From Lachnospiraceae bacterium (lineage in GTDB: Bacteria > Bacillota > Clostridia > Lachnospirales > Lachnospiraceae), in assembly GCA_015056865.1 (NCBI GenBank), contig SVFM01000003.1, positions 62,001 to 126,000 of the forward strand: a stretch of DNA of 64,000 nt, in the 5' to 3' direction. This document shows, in pieces, positions 17,949 to 25,458 of this stretch. Under the pieces are notes generated by a model, which made no database searches, was not told the origin of the DNA, and saw only the letters and a list, made by a program, of their open reading frames with translations. Made by a program: the position numbers and the translations under genes. The stretch's first letter is position 1. The number at the start of each line of letters is the position of its first letter.

Positions 17949-18901
17949 GTCGGATCGATCTGTTAGCAGAGTGCGCAGGTGCTTCCAGGGTCGCTGTCAG
18001 TGCACATATCAGGCCTGACGGAGATGCGGTGGGCTCCTGCATGGCACTATATTATTACTTAAAAAAGGCCATGCCGGGTACTGAGATCCGTGTGCTTTTG
18101 GAAAAACCGGCAGACATATTCCGGGATTTAAAATGGATAGAGTGTGTGGACAGTTCTTTTGAATATGCGGGCACTTTTGATGTGTTCTTTGCTTTGGATA
18201 CAGCCAAAGAGCGCCTGGGCGGTGCGGAGAAATTTTTTGAGTCAGCGGGCAAGACCATCAATATAGATCATCATATCAGCAATGGGGCCGGCTGTGCCGA
18301 TGTAAATGTGGTAATCCCCCATGCCAGTTCCACATCGGAAGTTTTGTATGAACTGATGGAAGAAGAATTGCTGGATGAGGATATTGCTAAAGCCTTATAT
18401 ATTGGTATTATTCATGACTGTGGTGTGTTTCAGTATTCCAACACCTCCCCCAGGACCATGGAGATCGGAGCCAAGCTGATCGGATATGGGCTACCTTTTT
18501 CCAAGTTGATAGAGGAGACCTTTTATCAGAAGAATTATGTGCAGAGCCAGATCATGGGGCGCGCACTGATGGAAAGTGTTCGATTTATGGATGATCGGTG
18601 CATTGTCAGCTGTGTGAGCCGTAAAATGATGGACTTTTATGAGGCGAAACCGTCGGATCTGGATGGGATTGTGAATCAGCTGCGTAATATTAAAGGGGTT
18701 GATTGTGCCATTTTTATGTATGAGACGGGAACAATGGAGTACAAAGTCAGTCTGCGCTCCAATGAGTGTGTGGACGTGTCCAAGGTTGCAGCCTTTTTTG
18801 GAGGCGGCGGACATATGCGTGCTGCAGGCTGCACTATGAACGGAACCTTCCATGATGTGGTGAATAATCTTTCCCGGCAGATTGAGGAGCAGCTATACTA
18901 G
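17945..18901 (+). CDS. nrnA: DHH/DHHA1 phosphoesterase, NrnA-like oligoribonuclease
   Basis: 318 residues. DHH motifs: HIRPDGDAVGS near residue 22, ALDTA near residue 82, and the eponymous IDHHISN near 108-114. The C-terminal DHHA1 domain carries GGGGHMRAAG, the RNA-end-binding motif. It should degrade nano-RNA and pAp-type nucleotides or cyclic dinucleotide products in the cytoplasm. Start TTG 17945 is favoured: it overlaps the rbfA stop by 4 bases and has GGAG about 9 bases upstream. Located between rbfA and truB as in many Firmicutes. Confidence 0.92.
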   Translation: MSRIDLLAECAGASRVAVSAHIRPDGDAVGSCMALYYYLKKAMPGTEIRVLLEKPADIFRDLKWIECVDSSFEYAGTFDVFFALDTAKERLGGAEKFFESAGKTINIDHHISNGAGCADVNVVIPHASSTSEVLYELMEEELLDEDIAKALYIGIIHDCGVFQYSNTSPRTMEIGAKLIGYGLPFSKLIEETFYQKNYVQSQIMGRALMESVRFMDDRCIVSCVSRKMMDFYEAKPSDLDGIVNQLRNIKGVDCAIFMYETGTMEYKVSLRSNECVDVSKVAAFFGGGGHMRAAGCTMNGTFHDVVNNLSRQIEEQLY

Positions 18902-18910
18902 GAGAAGATA

Positions 18911-19810
18911 ATGTATAACGGTATTATCAACATCTATAAAGAGGCGGGTTTTACCTCCCATGACGTGGTGGCTAAGATGCGCGGCATTTTAAAACAGAAA
19001 AAAATTGGACATACAGGTACCCTGGACCCGGCAGCGGTCGGGGTACTTCCTGTATGCCTTGGCAGCGGAACCAAGCTCTGCGATATGCTCACTGACCATG
19101 ATAAGGTGTATGAAGCGGTACTGCTGTTAGGCGTAGAGACGGATACACAGGATACGACGGGCAGAGTTCTTCGTGAGGGGTCTGTCGATTGTACAGAAGA
19201 TGAAGTGCGCAGGGCGGTTATGTCTTTTGTGGGAGAATATGACCAGATTCCTCCCATGTACTCCGCCTTGAAGGTGGATGGCAAGAAGCTTTATGAACTG
19301 GCCAGAGAAGGCAAAGAAGTAGACAGGCAGGCTCGAAAAGTATGGATACATAGTATCGAGATACTGAAGGTTCAGCTGCCTAGAGTGACTATGCGGGTGG
19401 CTTGCTCCAAAGGCACCTATATCAGAACTTTGTGCCATGATATCGGGTGTAAGCTTGGCTGCGGGGGAGCCATGGAGGCATTGAAACGTGTGAAAGTGGG
19501 TAGGTTTGAGGTGCAAGATGCCATCACCTTAAATGAACTGGAACTTCTGCGGGACGCAGGCCAGGTAGAAGAAAAGGTGATTCCTGTGGATGGGGTTTTT
19601 GAAGATCTGCCCGCAGTACATGTGAAAGATGCTTTTCGGAAGTTGGTACAAAACGGAAATGCGCTCATGTCCGGGCATGTGATTGAACCGGAACTTTGCA
19701 ATGGCGGCCAGGTCAGAATCTATGATGAAGAAAATCGATTTTATGGTGTGTATGAATATGTTCATGACAGACACAGGCTGCAACCTGTGAAAATGTTTTT
19801 GGGTGAGTGA
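18911..19810 (+). CDS. truB: tRNA pseudouridine-55 synthase
   Basis: 299 residues. It makes pseudouridine 55 in the T-loop of tRNAs. Signature segments: INIYKEAGFTSHDVV, KIGHTGTLDPAAVGVLPVCLG with the catalytic Asp in GTLDP, and RVACSKGTYIRTLCHDIG. ATG 18911 follows AGGAGA. It sits between nrnA and ribF with short gaps, as part of the same operon. Confidence 0.95.
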   Translation: MYNGIINIYKEAGFTSHDVVAKMRGILKQKKIGHTGTLDPAAVGVLPVCLGSGTKLCDMLTDHDKVYEAVLLLGVETDTQDTTGRVLREGSVDCTEDEVRRAVMSFVGEYDQIPPMYSALKVDGKKLYELAREGKEVDRQARKVWIHSIEILKVQLPRVTMRVACSKGTYIRTLCHDIGCKLGCGGAMEALKRVKVGRFEVQDAITLNELELLRDAGQVEEKVIPVDGVFEDLPAVHVKDAFRKLVQNGNALMSGHVIEPELCNGGQVRIYDEENRFYGVYEYVHDRHRLQPVKMFLGE

Positions 19811-19816
19811 AGAAAG

Positions 19817-20749
19817 ATGCAGATTATAACAGGTACAGAAGAATTTCAAATAAATAGCCCCACTGCAGTGGCCATTGGAAAGTTTGACGGTATTCATGTA
19901 GGGCATCAGAAACTTTTGGAGACAGTTTTTGCCCAAAAGGAAAAAGGTCTGTCGGCTTGTGTGTTTACCTTTGACCCTTCCCCGGCAGTTTTTTTCGGGA
20001 GAGCGGATGGGAGGGAACTTACCACAAGGAATGAGAAACGGCATTTGTTTGAGAAAATGGGAGTAGATGTTTTGATTGAATTTCCTATGAATGCCGGGAC
20101 CGCCGCCATGTCTCCGGAACATTTTGTGTCTCAGATCTTGTCAAAGGGTCTGCAGGCAAAACTGGTGGTTGCAGGAACAGATGTGAGCTTTGGGGCCTAT
20201 GGGGCGGGAAATGCCACGCTGTTGTCAGGCATGTCCCGGGAGTGCGGGTTTGACCTGAAATTAATAGATAAGGTTTGTGTACAAGGACGGGAGGTAAGCT
20301 CTACCTATGTCCGGGAAACTGTGGAACAGGGGGATATGGAGCTTGCAAAGAAGCTGCTTGGCATGCCCTATGGAATTTGTGGAAACATTGTACATGGCAG
20401 GCAATTGGGCCGGACCATTGGTGTGCCCACAGTCAATTTATGCCCACCGCCGGAGAAACTTTTGCCACCTTTTGGGGTATATTTTTCCAGAGTGATCTGG
20501 CAAGGGGAAAGCTATGAAGGGATCAGTAATATTGGTTGCAAACCCACTGTGTCTGATCCGGAAGACCAGGTTGGGATCGAAACATTTATCTACGACTTTG
20601 ACAGGGAAATCTATGAAGAGGAGATCAAAGTAGAACTTTGCGCTTTTCACAGAGCGGAGCAGAAGTTTGCTTCCGTGGAGGAATTGCAGGTCCAATTAGG
20701 TCGGGACATAGAAGCGGGCAGGAAATATTTTACAAAATCCCAAAACTAG
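19817..20749 (+). CDS. ribF: Bifunctional riboflavin kinase / FAD synthetase
   Basis: 310 residues. The N-terminal nucleotidyltransferase half (FAD synthetase) has IGKFDGIHVGHQKLL, and the C-terminal half is the flavokinase domain with GRTIGVPTVNLCPPPEKLLPPFGVY-type PTAN-like motif (here PTVN). It converts riboflavin to FMN and FAD. It is the last gene of the rimP operon: a new consensus promoter begins one base after its stop and no terminator is seen. Confidence 0.95.
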   Translation: MQIITGTEEFQINSPTAVAIGKFDGIHVGHQKLLETVFAQKEKGLSACVFTFDPSPAVFFGRADGRELTTRNEKRHLFEKMGVDVLIEFPMNAGTAAMSPEHFVSQILSKGLQAKLVVAGTDVSFGAYGAGNATLLSGMSRECGFDLKLIDKVCVQGREVSSTYVRETVEQGDMELAKKLLGMPYGICGNIVHGRQLGRTIGVPTVNLCPPPEKLLPPFGVYFSRVIWQGESYEGISNIGCKPTVSDPEDQVGIETFIYDFDREIYEEEIKVELCAFHRAEQKFASVEELQVQLGRDIEAGRKYFTKSQN

Positions 20750-20779
20750 TTGACAGTGGATTTGTTATGTGTATATAAT
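20750..20779 (+). promoter_or_regulatory. Promoter of the NlpC/P60 hydrolase gene
   Basis: TTGACA (20750-20755), 18-base spacer, TATAAT (20774-20779). The -35 hexamer begins immediately after the ribF stop codon. Confidence 0.8.
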
Positions 20780-20784
20780 ACATT

Positions 20785-20801
20785 TGTAACAAAGTTGTAA
20801 T
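20785..20801 (+). promoter_or_regulatory. WalR/YycF-like direct-repeat box
   Basis: TGTAAC (20785-20790), 5 bases, TGTAAT (20796-20801): an exact fit to TGTWAH-N5-TGTWAH. It starts 6 bases downstream of the -10, exactly as at 4341. This position would overlap the transcription start, which favours repression or a poised state over classic activation. Confidence 0.62.
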
Positions 20802-20834
20802 AAATGTATTTGTACTTAGAAAGGCACTGAAAGA

Positions 20835-21860
20835 ATGAAAAAGGCAACAATCAAGTTTGCGGGATTTTGTTTGGCAGGAATAATGGCTGCATCACCTATG
20901 GGTGTCCAGGCTGGCTCTATCAGTCAGATTGCCAGAGGAGTGGGTGCAGCTTCCTTATATACGATGCATATGACGGAGGAAGAGTGTCTGCAGGCGGCTT
21001 CTGAGGCAAAGGGAGCTTTCTGGGGTTATACCAATCTGGGAATTGCGGATGTGGAGAAGAATTTGAATGTGCGTGAGAAACCCAGCACAGACGCCAAGTT
21101 GGTAGGGAAGATGCCCAAGGATTCTGCCTGTGAAATTTTGGGAATAGAAGATGGCTGGGCGCATATTGCATCCGGTGAAGTGGAAGGTTATGTGAGTGAG
21201 GAGTATTTGCTCGCAGGTGTAGATGCCAAAATGAAGGCCAAGGATTTGGTAACTACCGTAGCAAAGGTAAATGTTACATCCCTGAAGGTGAGAAGTGAGG
21301 CGAGTCTGGAGAGCAGAGTGCTGACCCAGGTTCCGGAGAAGGAAGAATTGGATTACATAGAGACGCTGGATGAGTGGGTAAAGGTATCCATCGACGGACA
21401 GGAAGCCTATGTATATGGTGAATATGTAACAGTGGAAGAGAAACTGGCTACAGCAGTAACCATGACAGAGCTTCGCTACGGGGAAGGCGTTACCAATCTG
21501 CGGGTTGATATCGTGGAATATGCCAAGCAGTTTCTGGGTAATCCCTATAAATGGGGCGGTACAAGTTTGACCAAGGGTGCAGATTGTTCCGGATTTGTAC
21601 AGTCCGTATTGAAACATTTCAATATCAACATTTCCAGAACCTCCAGATCTCAGGCAAATGACGGAAAGAAGATCAAATCTTCTGAGCTGCAGCCCGGCGA
21701 CCTTTTGTTCTATGCCGGTGATGATGGAGTGATCAATCATGTGACCATGTACATTGGCAACGGTCAGGTGATCCATGCCAGCAACAAGAGGACCGGTATC
21801 AAGATATCCAAGTATAATTATCGTACCCCGGTGAAATGCGTGGACGTGATCGGAGACTAA
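20835..21860 (+). CDS. SH3-domain and NlpC/P60 (C40) peptidoglycan hydrolase
   Basis: 341 residues. A Sec signal peptide covers about residues 1-27. Two bacterial SH3 domains follow (about 75-130 with LNVREKPSTDAKLVGKMPKD, and 145-200 with LKVRSEASLESRV), then the C-terminal NlpC/P60 domain with Cys251 (GADCSGFV), His302 (INHVTMYIG) and His314 (VIHASN) as the probable triad. It should cut gamma-D-glutamyl-diaminopimelate stem-peptide bonds outside the cell. Single gene under its own promoter with a WalR-like box, consistent with an autolysin of the essential wall-control regulon. Confidence 0.93.
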   Translation: MKKATIKFAGFCLAGIMAASPMGVQAGSISQIARGVGAASLYTMHMTEEECLQAASEAKGAFWGYTNLGIADVEKNLNVREKPSTDAKLVGKMPKDSACEILGIEDGWAHIASGEVEGYVSEEYLLAGVDAKMKAKDLVTTVAKVNVTSLKVRSEASLESRVLTQVPEKEELDYIETLDEWVKVSIDGQEAYVYGEYVTVEEKLATAVTMTELRYGEGVTNLRVDIVEYAKQFLGNPYKWGGTSLTKGADCSGFVQSVLKHFNINISRTSRSQANDGKKIKSSELQPGDLLFYAGDDGVINHVTMYIGNGQVIHASNKRTGIKISKYNYRTPVKCVDVIGD

Positions 21861-21866
21861 AAGGCA

Positions 21867-21895
21867 TTGACAATTTTATGTCGGTTGGATATACT
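21867..21895 (+). promoter_or_regulatory. Promoter of trpS
   Basis: TTGACA (21867-21872), 17-base spacer, TATACT (21890-21895). It lies 6 bases after the hydrolase stop codon, so the hairpin that follows at 21931 acts on the trpS transcript. Confidence 0.78.
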
Positions 21896-21907
21896 AGGCG
21901 TATAAAA

Positions 21908-21963
21908 AACCGATGAATAGAGAAGAAATCGGTTCTTATCCTGTGTGGGTAAGAACCTTTTTT
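21908..21963 (+). promoter_or_regulatory. Attenuator-like leader of trpS (competing hairpins, not a T-box)
   Basis: Upstream hairpin: AACCGAT (21908-21914) with ATCGGTT (21928-21934). Terminator hairpin: GGTTCTTATCC (21931-21941) with GGGTAAGAACC (21947-21957), 11 bp with one G-U, then six T residues (21958-21963). The two share GGTT, so they exclude each other in part. An open frame at 21913-21996 (27 codons, two TGG, one in the terminator loop) ends in an ATGA overlap with trpS but has no clear ribosome site. Confidence 0.55.
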
Positions 21964-21992
21964 ATCATAAGATCGGCAGAATGGAGAAAAAG

Positions 21993-23084
21993 ATGAGTAA
22001 GATTATTTTGACAGGTGACAGACCCACCGGCAGACTGCATGTGGGACATTATGTAGGCTCTTTGAGAAGGAGAGTGGAACTTCAGAATTCGGGAGAGTTT
22101 GATAAGATATTTATTATGGTGGCGGATGCCCAGGCCCTTACTGACAATGCAGATAATCCGGAGAAGGTGAGACAGAATATTATAGAGGTGGCCTTGGACT
22201 ATCTGTCCTGTGGTTTGGATCCCCAGAAATCCACATTGTTTATCCAGTCCCAGATCCCGGAGCTGGCGGAATTGGCATTTTATTATATGAATCTTGTCAC
22301 TGTATCCAGACTACAGCGCAATCCTACCGTGAAAGCTGAGATTCAGATGCGCAACTTCGAGACCAGTATTCCTGTGGGATTCTTTACATATCCTATCAGC
22401 CAGGCTGCTGACATTACCGCTTTTAAGGCAACCACGGTTCCTGTAGGCGAGGATCAGTTACCCATGATCGAGCAGTGTCGTGAGATCGTTCGCAGATTCA
22501 ACTTTGTCTATGGAGACACATTGGTGGAGCCGGAAGCACTTATCCCGGAGAATGAGGTGTGCTGCAGATTGCCCGGTACAGATGGCAAGGCAAAGATGAG
22601 CAAGTCACTGGGGAATTGTATTTATTTGTCTGACAGCGCAGATGAGGTGCGTACCAAGGTAATGAGCATGTTCACGGATCCTAATCATTTGAAAGTTTCT
22701 GATCCCGGATCCTTGGAAGGAAATGCGGTGTTTACTTATCTGGATGCTTTCTGTAAAGAAGAGCATTTTGGAAGATATCTGCCCGATTACGCCAATTTGG
22801 ATGAATTGAAAGGCCATTATCAGAGAGGTGGTCTGGGTGATGTAAAGGTAAAGAAGTTCCTGAACAATATTTTGCAGGAGGAATTGGAGCCTATCAGAAA
22901 CCGCAGAGCGCAGCTGGAAAAACAGATACCGGATATTTACGAGATCCTGAAAAAGGGTAGTGAAGTTGCAAGAGCAGAAGCGGCGCAGACCATGTCAGAA
23001 GTAAAAGCGGCTATGAAGATCAACTATTTTGATGATGAACAGCTGATCAGGGAGCAGGCAGAGAAGTTTGCAGGGAAAAATTAG
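21993..23084 (+). CDS. trpS: Tryptophanyl-tRNA synthetase
   Basis: 363 residues from ATG 21993. Class I synthetase: HIGH-type motif in [12 protein letters not shown] and KMSKS in [11 protein letters not shown] near residue 200. It charges tRNA-Trp. Longer in-frame starts at 21945 and 21981 would run through the leader terminator or have no ribosome site; GGAG at 21983 gives ATG 21993 normal spacing and the family N-terminus ([12 protein letters not shown]). The only regulatory structure seen is the attenuator-like leader. Confidence 0.95.
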   Translation: MSKIILTGDRPTGRLHVGHYVGSLRRRVELQNSGEFDKIFIMVADAQALTDNADNPEKVRQNIIEVALDYLSCGLDPQKSTLFIQSQIPELAELAFYYMNLVTVSRLQRNPTVKAEIQMRNFETSIPVGFFTYPISQAADITAFKATTVPVGEDQLPMIEQCREIVRRFNFVYGDTLVEPEALIPENEVCCRLPGTDGKAKMSKSLGNCIYLSDSADEVRTKVMSMFTDPNHLKVSDPGSLEGNAVFTYLDAFCKEEHFGRYLPDYANLDELKGHYQRGGLGDVKVKKFLNNILQEELEPIRNRRAQLEKQIPDIYEILKKGSEVARAEAAQTMSEVKAAMKINYFDDEQLIREQAEKFAGKN

Positions 23085-23091
23085 GGAAAGT

Positions 23092-23120
23092 AAAAGGCAG
23101 GGAAAACAACCTGCCTTTTT
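23092..23120 (+). terminator. Terminator of trpS
   Basis: AGGCAGG (23095-23101) pairs with CCTGCCT (23110-23116) around an 8-base A-rich loop, preceded by A residues and followed by T residues. Confidence 0.88.
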
Positions 23121-23135
23121 AAATGGGGCGATTGA

Positions 23136-23215
23136 GGTTGACAAGCTTTTTGACTACCTTGCAAATTTGCAGATTCAAGTCACTAGAAAGAGAAAAGCAT
23201 TGAAAATCACGAATT
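23136..23215. repeat. Direct repeat, copy A (candidate recombination site left of the TA module)
   Basis: About 80 bases similar to copy B at 24070-24147. A 21-base block (23146-23166) and a 14-base block AAAAGCATTGAAAA (23193-23206) are identical. Each copy contains tandem TTGAC-type units 12 bases apart, as in tyrosine-recombinase binding sites. Confidence 0.7.
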
Positions 23216-23260
23216 CAGTAGATAATGCATATTTTCGAAATACTAACATATAATGAAAGC

Positions 23261-23306
23261 GTACACTTTGTACATACTTGACATTATATACATGATTTAT
23301 TATAAT
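23261..23306 (+). promoter_or_regulatory. Promoter and palindrome of the toxin-antitoxin operon
   Basis: TTGACA (23278-23283), 17-base spacer, TATAAT (23301-23306), both perfect. Just upstream, GTACA-CTT-TGTAC (23261-23273) is an inverted repeat that could be an operator for autoregulation. Confidence 0.7.
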
Positions 23307-23332
23307 GGAGGTAATTAAAGGAGATGATTGAT

Positions 23333-23758
23333 ATGTTAATGGAACAGGCTACAACAGTAAGAAAAGAATGGAGTTCCGTCTGTGACGGAGTAATCCATGA
23401 AAAACCTATTTTTATAAAAAGAACAAGGGACAAAATGTGGTTTTCTAGTTTGGATACCATGTCTTATATCCTTGCAGCGTATAATTTCACGGCAGAAAAA
23501 TTTATAGAAGATGATGGTTCTATTACACTGTCTTTGAATGAAATTGACTTGATTGAAAATGGGAAGGATGAGCAGGATGCTCGCTTAAATTTAGGGAAGG
23601 CTATTTTGGAGTATTCGTTTGACTTTTATAATGAATATGAATTGTATAGCCGTACTCCTAATCGAAAGAATCATATTCCATATATTTTCAGAGCGTTGAT
23701 TATGGATGATTCAAGTATGATAGGAGAGAGTATTCAATGCCGAGATGGAGAGAACTAA
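23333..23758 (+). CDS. Putative antitoxin (Phd/YefM-like N-terminus)
   Basis: 141 residues. Its start resembles Phd/YefM antitoxins: TTVRKEWSSVCDGVIHEKPIFIKRTRDKMWF matches the pattern in which a short alpha-beta DNA-binding unit precedes the toxin-binding tail. The tail here is unusually long (about 100 residues, acidic). ATG 23333 is chosen because AAAGGAG (23317-23323) is correctly spaced; ATG 23324 abuts it. The gene overlaps the next by 22 bases and lies behind a perfect promoter, between direct repeats. Pairing with a HicA-like toxin rather than a RelE/Doc toxin is odd. The assignment rests on pattern only. Confidence 0.6.
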   Translation: MLMEQATTVRKEWSSVCDGVIHEKPIFIKRTRDKMWFSSLDTMSYILAAYNFTAEKFIEDDGSITLSLNEIDLIENGKDEQDARLNLGKAILEYSFDFYNEYELYSRTPNRKNHIPYIFRALIMDDSSMIGESIQCRDGEN

Positions 23759-23955
23759 AACGGTTTTGTGAAAAGGATGGTTGGGAGTTATATAAGGACA
23801 CAGACCATTATTTTTACAGAAAGACGGATGAAGATGGAAGTATACGTATGACCAAAGTTTCCAAAGGTTCAGGAGAAATTCACGCCCGGATGTGGAAGGA
23901 AATATTAAAGAAGCAGTTGAAGGTTACACAGGAATATTTTAATGATCATATTTGA
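23737..23955 (+). CDS. Putative HicA-like toxin (dsRBD-fold mRNA interferase)
   Basis: 72 residues, basic. The arrangement RELKRFCEKDGWELYKDTDHYFYRK, then an SIRMTKVSKGSGEIHARMWKEILKK helix, follows HicA toxins: a helix, a beta hairpin with the catalytic-type His (His24 in DHYFYR), a positively charged strand and a C-terminal helix. HicA proteins cleave mRNA and tmRNA independently of the ribosome. Weak points: the usual GSHH is DHYF and there is no HicB-type partner. It overlaps the antitoxin gene by 22 bases, implying coupled translation, with antitoxin first. Confidence 0.62.
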   Translation: MPRWRELKRFCEKDGWELYKDTDHYFYRKTDEDGSIRMTKVSKGSGEIHARMWKEILKKQLKVTQEYFNDHI

Positions 23956-23965
23956 TTTTGAAAGA

Positions 23966-23998
23966 AAGACCATCGGTTTTGTGCCGGTGGTCTTATTC
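23966..23998 (+). terminator. Terminator of the toxin-antitoxin operon
   Basis: AAGACCATCGG (23966-23976) pairs with CCGGTGGTCTT (23984-23994), 11 bp with one G-U; the T-tract is short. Confidence 0.75.
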
Positions 23999-24022
23999 CG
24001 TGCGCCTGACGGCGCACGTTTT
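23999..24022 (+). terminator. Second GC-rich hairpin with T-tail
   Basis: CGTGCGCC (23999-24006) pairs with GGCGCACG (24011-24018), followed by TTTT. A similar GCGCC/GGCGC hairpin follows the terminator at 4222. Confidence 0.55.
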
Positions 24023-24069
24023 CACCAGGTGAAGAATGACTGATTATGACAGAAAATATGAAAATAGTT

Positions 24070-24147
24070 GGTTGACTAACTTTTTGACTACCTTGCAAAT
24101 AAAAACTTAAATCGCAGAAATTAAAAAAGCATTGAAAACCATGAATT
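24070..24147. repeat. Direct repeat, copy B (candidate recombination site beside tRNA-Glu)
   Basis: Partner of copy A at 23136-23215. It contains TTGACTAAC then TTGACTACC spaced 12 bases apart and the shared AAAAGCATTGAAAA block. It ends about 40 bases from the 3' end of the tRNA-Glu gene. Confidence 0.7.
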
Positions 24148-24185
24148 TTCAACACTTTCTGGGATTGGATACATTTGATGAAAAA

Positions 24186-24257
24186 CAGCTCGTAGGGGAA
24201 TCGAACCCCTGTTTCCGCCGTGAGAGGGCGGCGTCTTGACCGCTTGACCAACGAGCC
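24186..24257 (-). tRNA. tRNA-Glu (anticodon CUC)
   Basis: Read on the minus strand, the gene begins GGCTCGTTGGTCAAGCGGTC and folds into a cloverleaf: acceptor GGCTCGT with ACGAGCT, anticodon arm CCGCC-CTCTCAC-GGCGG, T-arm AGGGG-TTCGATT-CCCCT. The anticodon CUC reads GAG. CCA is not encoded. A T-run follows the 3' end. Confidence 0.95.
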
Positions 24258-24285
24258 ATACTGTGCTTGCGCATCATACTTGTTT

Positions 24286-24314
24286 AGTATATTACAAAGC
24301 GAAGAAAAAAGCAA
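24286..24314 (-). promoter_or_regulatory. Promoter of tRNA-Glu
   Basis: On the minus strand TTGCTT (24314-24309), 17-base spacer, TATACT (24291-24286), about 29 bases before the mature tRNA. Confidence 0.6.
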
Positions 24315-24343
24315 GCACTTTTTTTGAAAATTTTTGTTTTTTT

Positions 24344-25243
24344 TTAGTGGTTAAAATGAGGGTGCAGTTCCTGGTTGGTTTTGCGGTACTTGTTAGGGGT
24401 CATCTGCTTCAGTTTCTTAAAAGTGCGGATAAAATAACTGCAGTCGTTAAAGCCACACTCCATGCCGATCTCAGTAACGGAAAGATCAGTGGTTGAAAGC
24501 AGGATGGCAGCCTGCTCAATTCGGTAGAAGATCACATAGTCCATAGGGGATTGTTGGGTAATGGCCTTGAAGATCCGGCAAAAGTACTTGGGGTTCATGC
24601 CTGCCACACCGGCCAGTGTGTCCAGCATAATAGGGGACTGGTAATGAAATTCGATGTACTCCAACACGGATTTGATCTGGTCAATACGGTGGGTAGTGCT
24701 GATGCTTTCGTCTGATCCGGTACAATAGAGCTGATTTTGCAGAATGTAGGCAAATATCTGGCTGAGGCAGCCGATAGTGGCCAGTTCATGTATGTCCCAG
24801 ATGGCAGCCTCATCTGTGGCAACCGCATGGGCGGCCATCAGTTCCTCCACGTGGGAGTGCAGCACAGGGGTCTGATCCTTGGGGTAGTAAATGTTAGGCA
24901 GAATCTGCATACGGTAGATCGGACGCAGAGACCTCTTGACCACCTCGGTGCTGCGAAACAGCCCGTGCAGATCAAAGAGAAAACATTCGTAAATGCAGTT
25001 GTCCGGCGAGCCGCCGTGGAGCATGTTGTCCCGGATCAGGATCACGTCTCCCGCATGGGCAGTGATCTCCATCTCATCTGCGTGAGCGGTAAAGGTGCCC
25101 TGGAGCACGCGGATCAATTCCCACTCCTTGTGCCAGTGAAAGGACATATGGTAGCGGGGATGAGTGGAATCAATATAGAAATATTCTACAGGGAATTCAA
25201 AAGTACCATGGGGCTTTTTTTCATAAAATGTAAAAGAATACAT
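24344..25243 (-). CDS. AraC-family regulator with N-terminal cupin domain
   Basis: 299 residues. Residues about 20-110 form a cupin sensor (FHWHKEWELIRVLQGTFTAHAD, then ITAHAGDVILIRDNMLHG); residues about 195-293 hold two helix-turn-helix motifs of the AraC/XylS family (LAGVAGMNPKYFCRIF; ITEIGMECGF-type VTEIGMECGFNDCSYFIRTF). Such regulators usually bind a sugar and control neighbouring sugar genes. Here there is no sugar gene next door (tRNA on one side, divergent topA on the other), so its target is elsewhere and unknown. Confidence 0.9.
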   Translation of the reverse strand: MYSFTFYEKKPHGTFEFPVEYFYIDSTHPRYHMSFHWHKEWELIRVLQGTFTAHADEMEITAHAGDVILIRDNMLHGGSPDNCIYECFLFDLHGLFRSTEVVKRSLRPIYRMQILPNIYYPKDQTPVLHSHVEELMAAHAVATDEAAIWDIHELATIGCLSQIFAYILQNQLYCTGSDESISTTHRIDQIKSVLEYIEFHYQSPIMLDTLAGVAGMNPKYFCRIFKAITQQSPMDYVIFYRIEQAAILLSTTDLSVTEIGMECGFNDCSYFIRTFKKLKQMTPNKYRKTNQELHPHFNH

Positions 25244-25339
25244 AAATAATCCTCTTCAAAAAGTGAATATTGTTTTATTTTAAAAAAGTATAACATGCCC
25301 TTTGAAAAAATGCAATTTTTAAGTTCACAAAAAAATCAC

Positions 25340-25368
25340 TTGCGTTTCACATTTTTTTGGTGTATAGT
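25340..25368 (+). promoter_or_regulatory. Promoter of topA
   Basis: TTGCGT (25340-25345), 17-base spacer, TATAGT (25363-25368), giving a leader of about 85 bases. The leader has no structure that I recognise. Confidence 0.6.
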
Positions 25369-25458
25369 GAGTCACGATTACATTGGGAAGGTATGACCTG
25401 CGTACTATATAGAAGAAACACATGATAGTATTACAATTTTTTTAGTGGGGTTATTAGG

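Noticed and set aside
21861..21992. T-box riboswitch in the trpS leader
   Set aside because: The leader is too short and lacks the conserved T-box sequence and specifier-loop arrangement; only competing hairpins and a terminator are seen.
23068..23253. 61-codon frame after trpS
   Set aside because: It runs through the trpS terminator and into direct repeat copy A, with no ribosome site.
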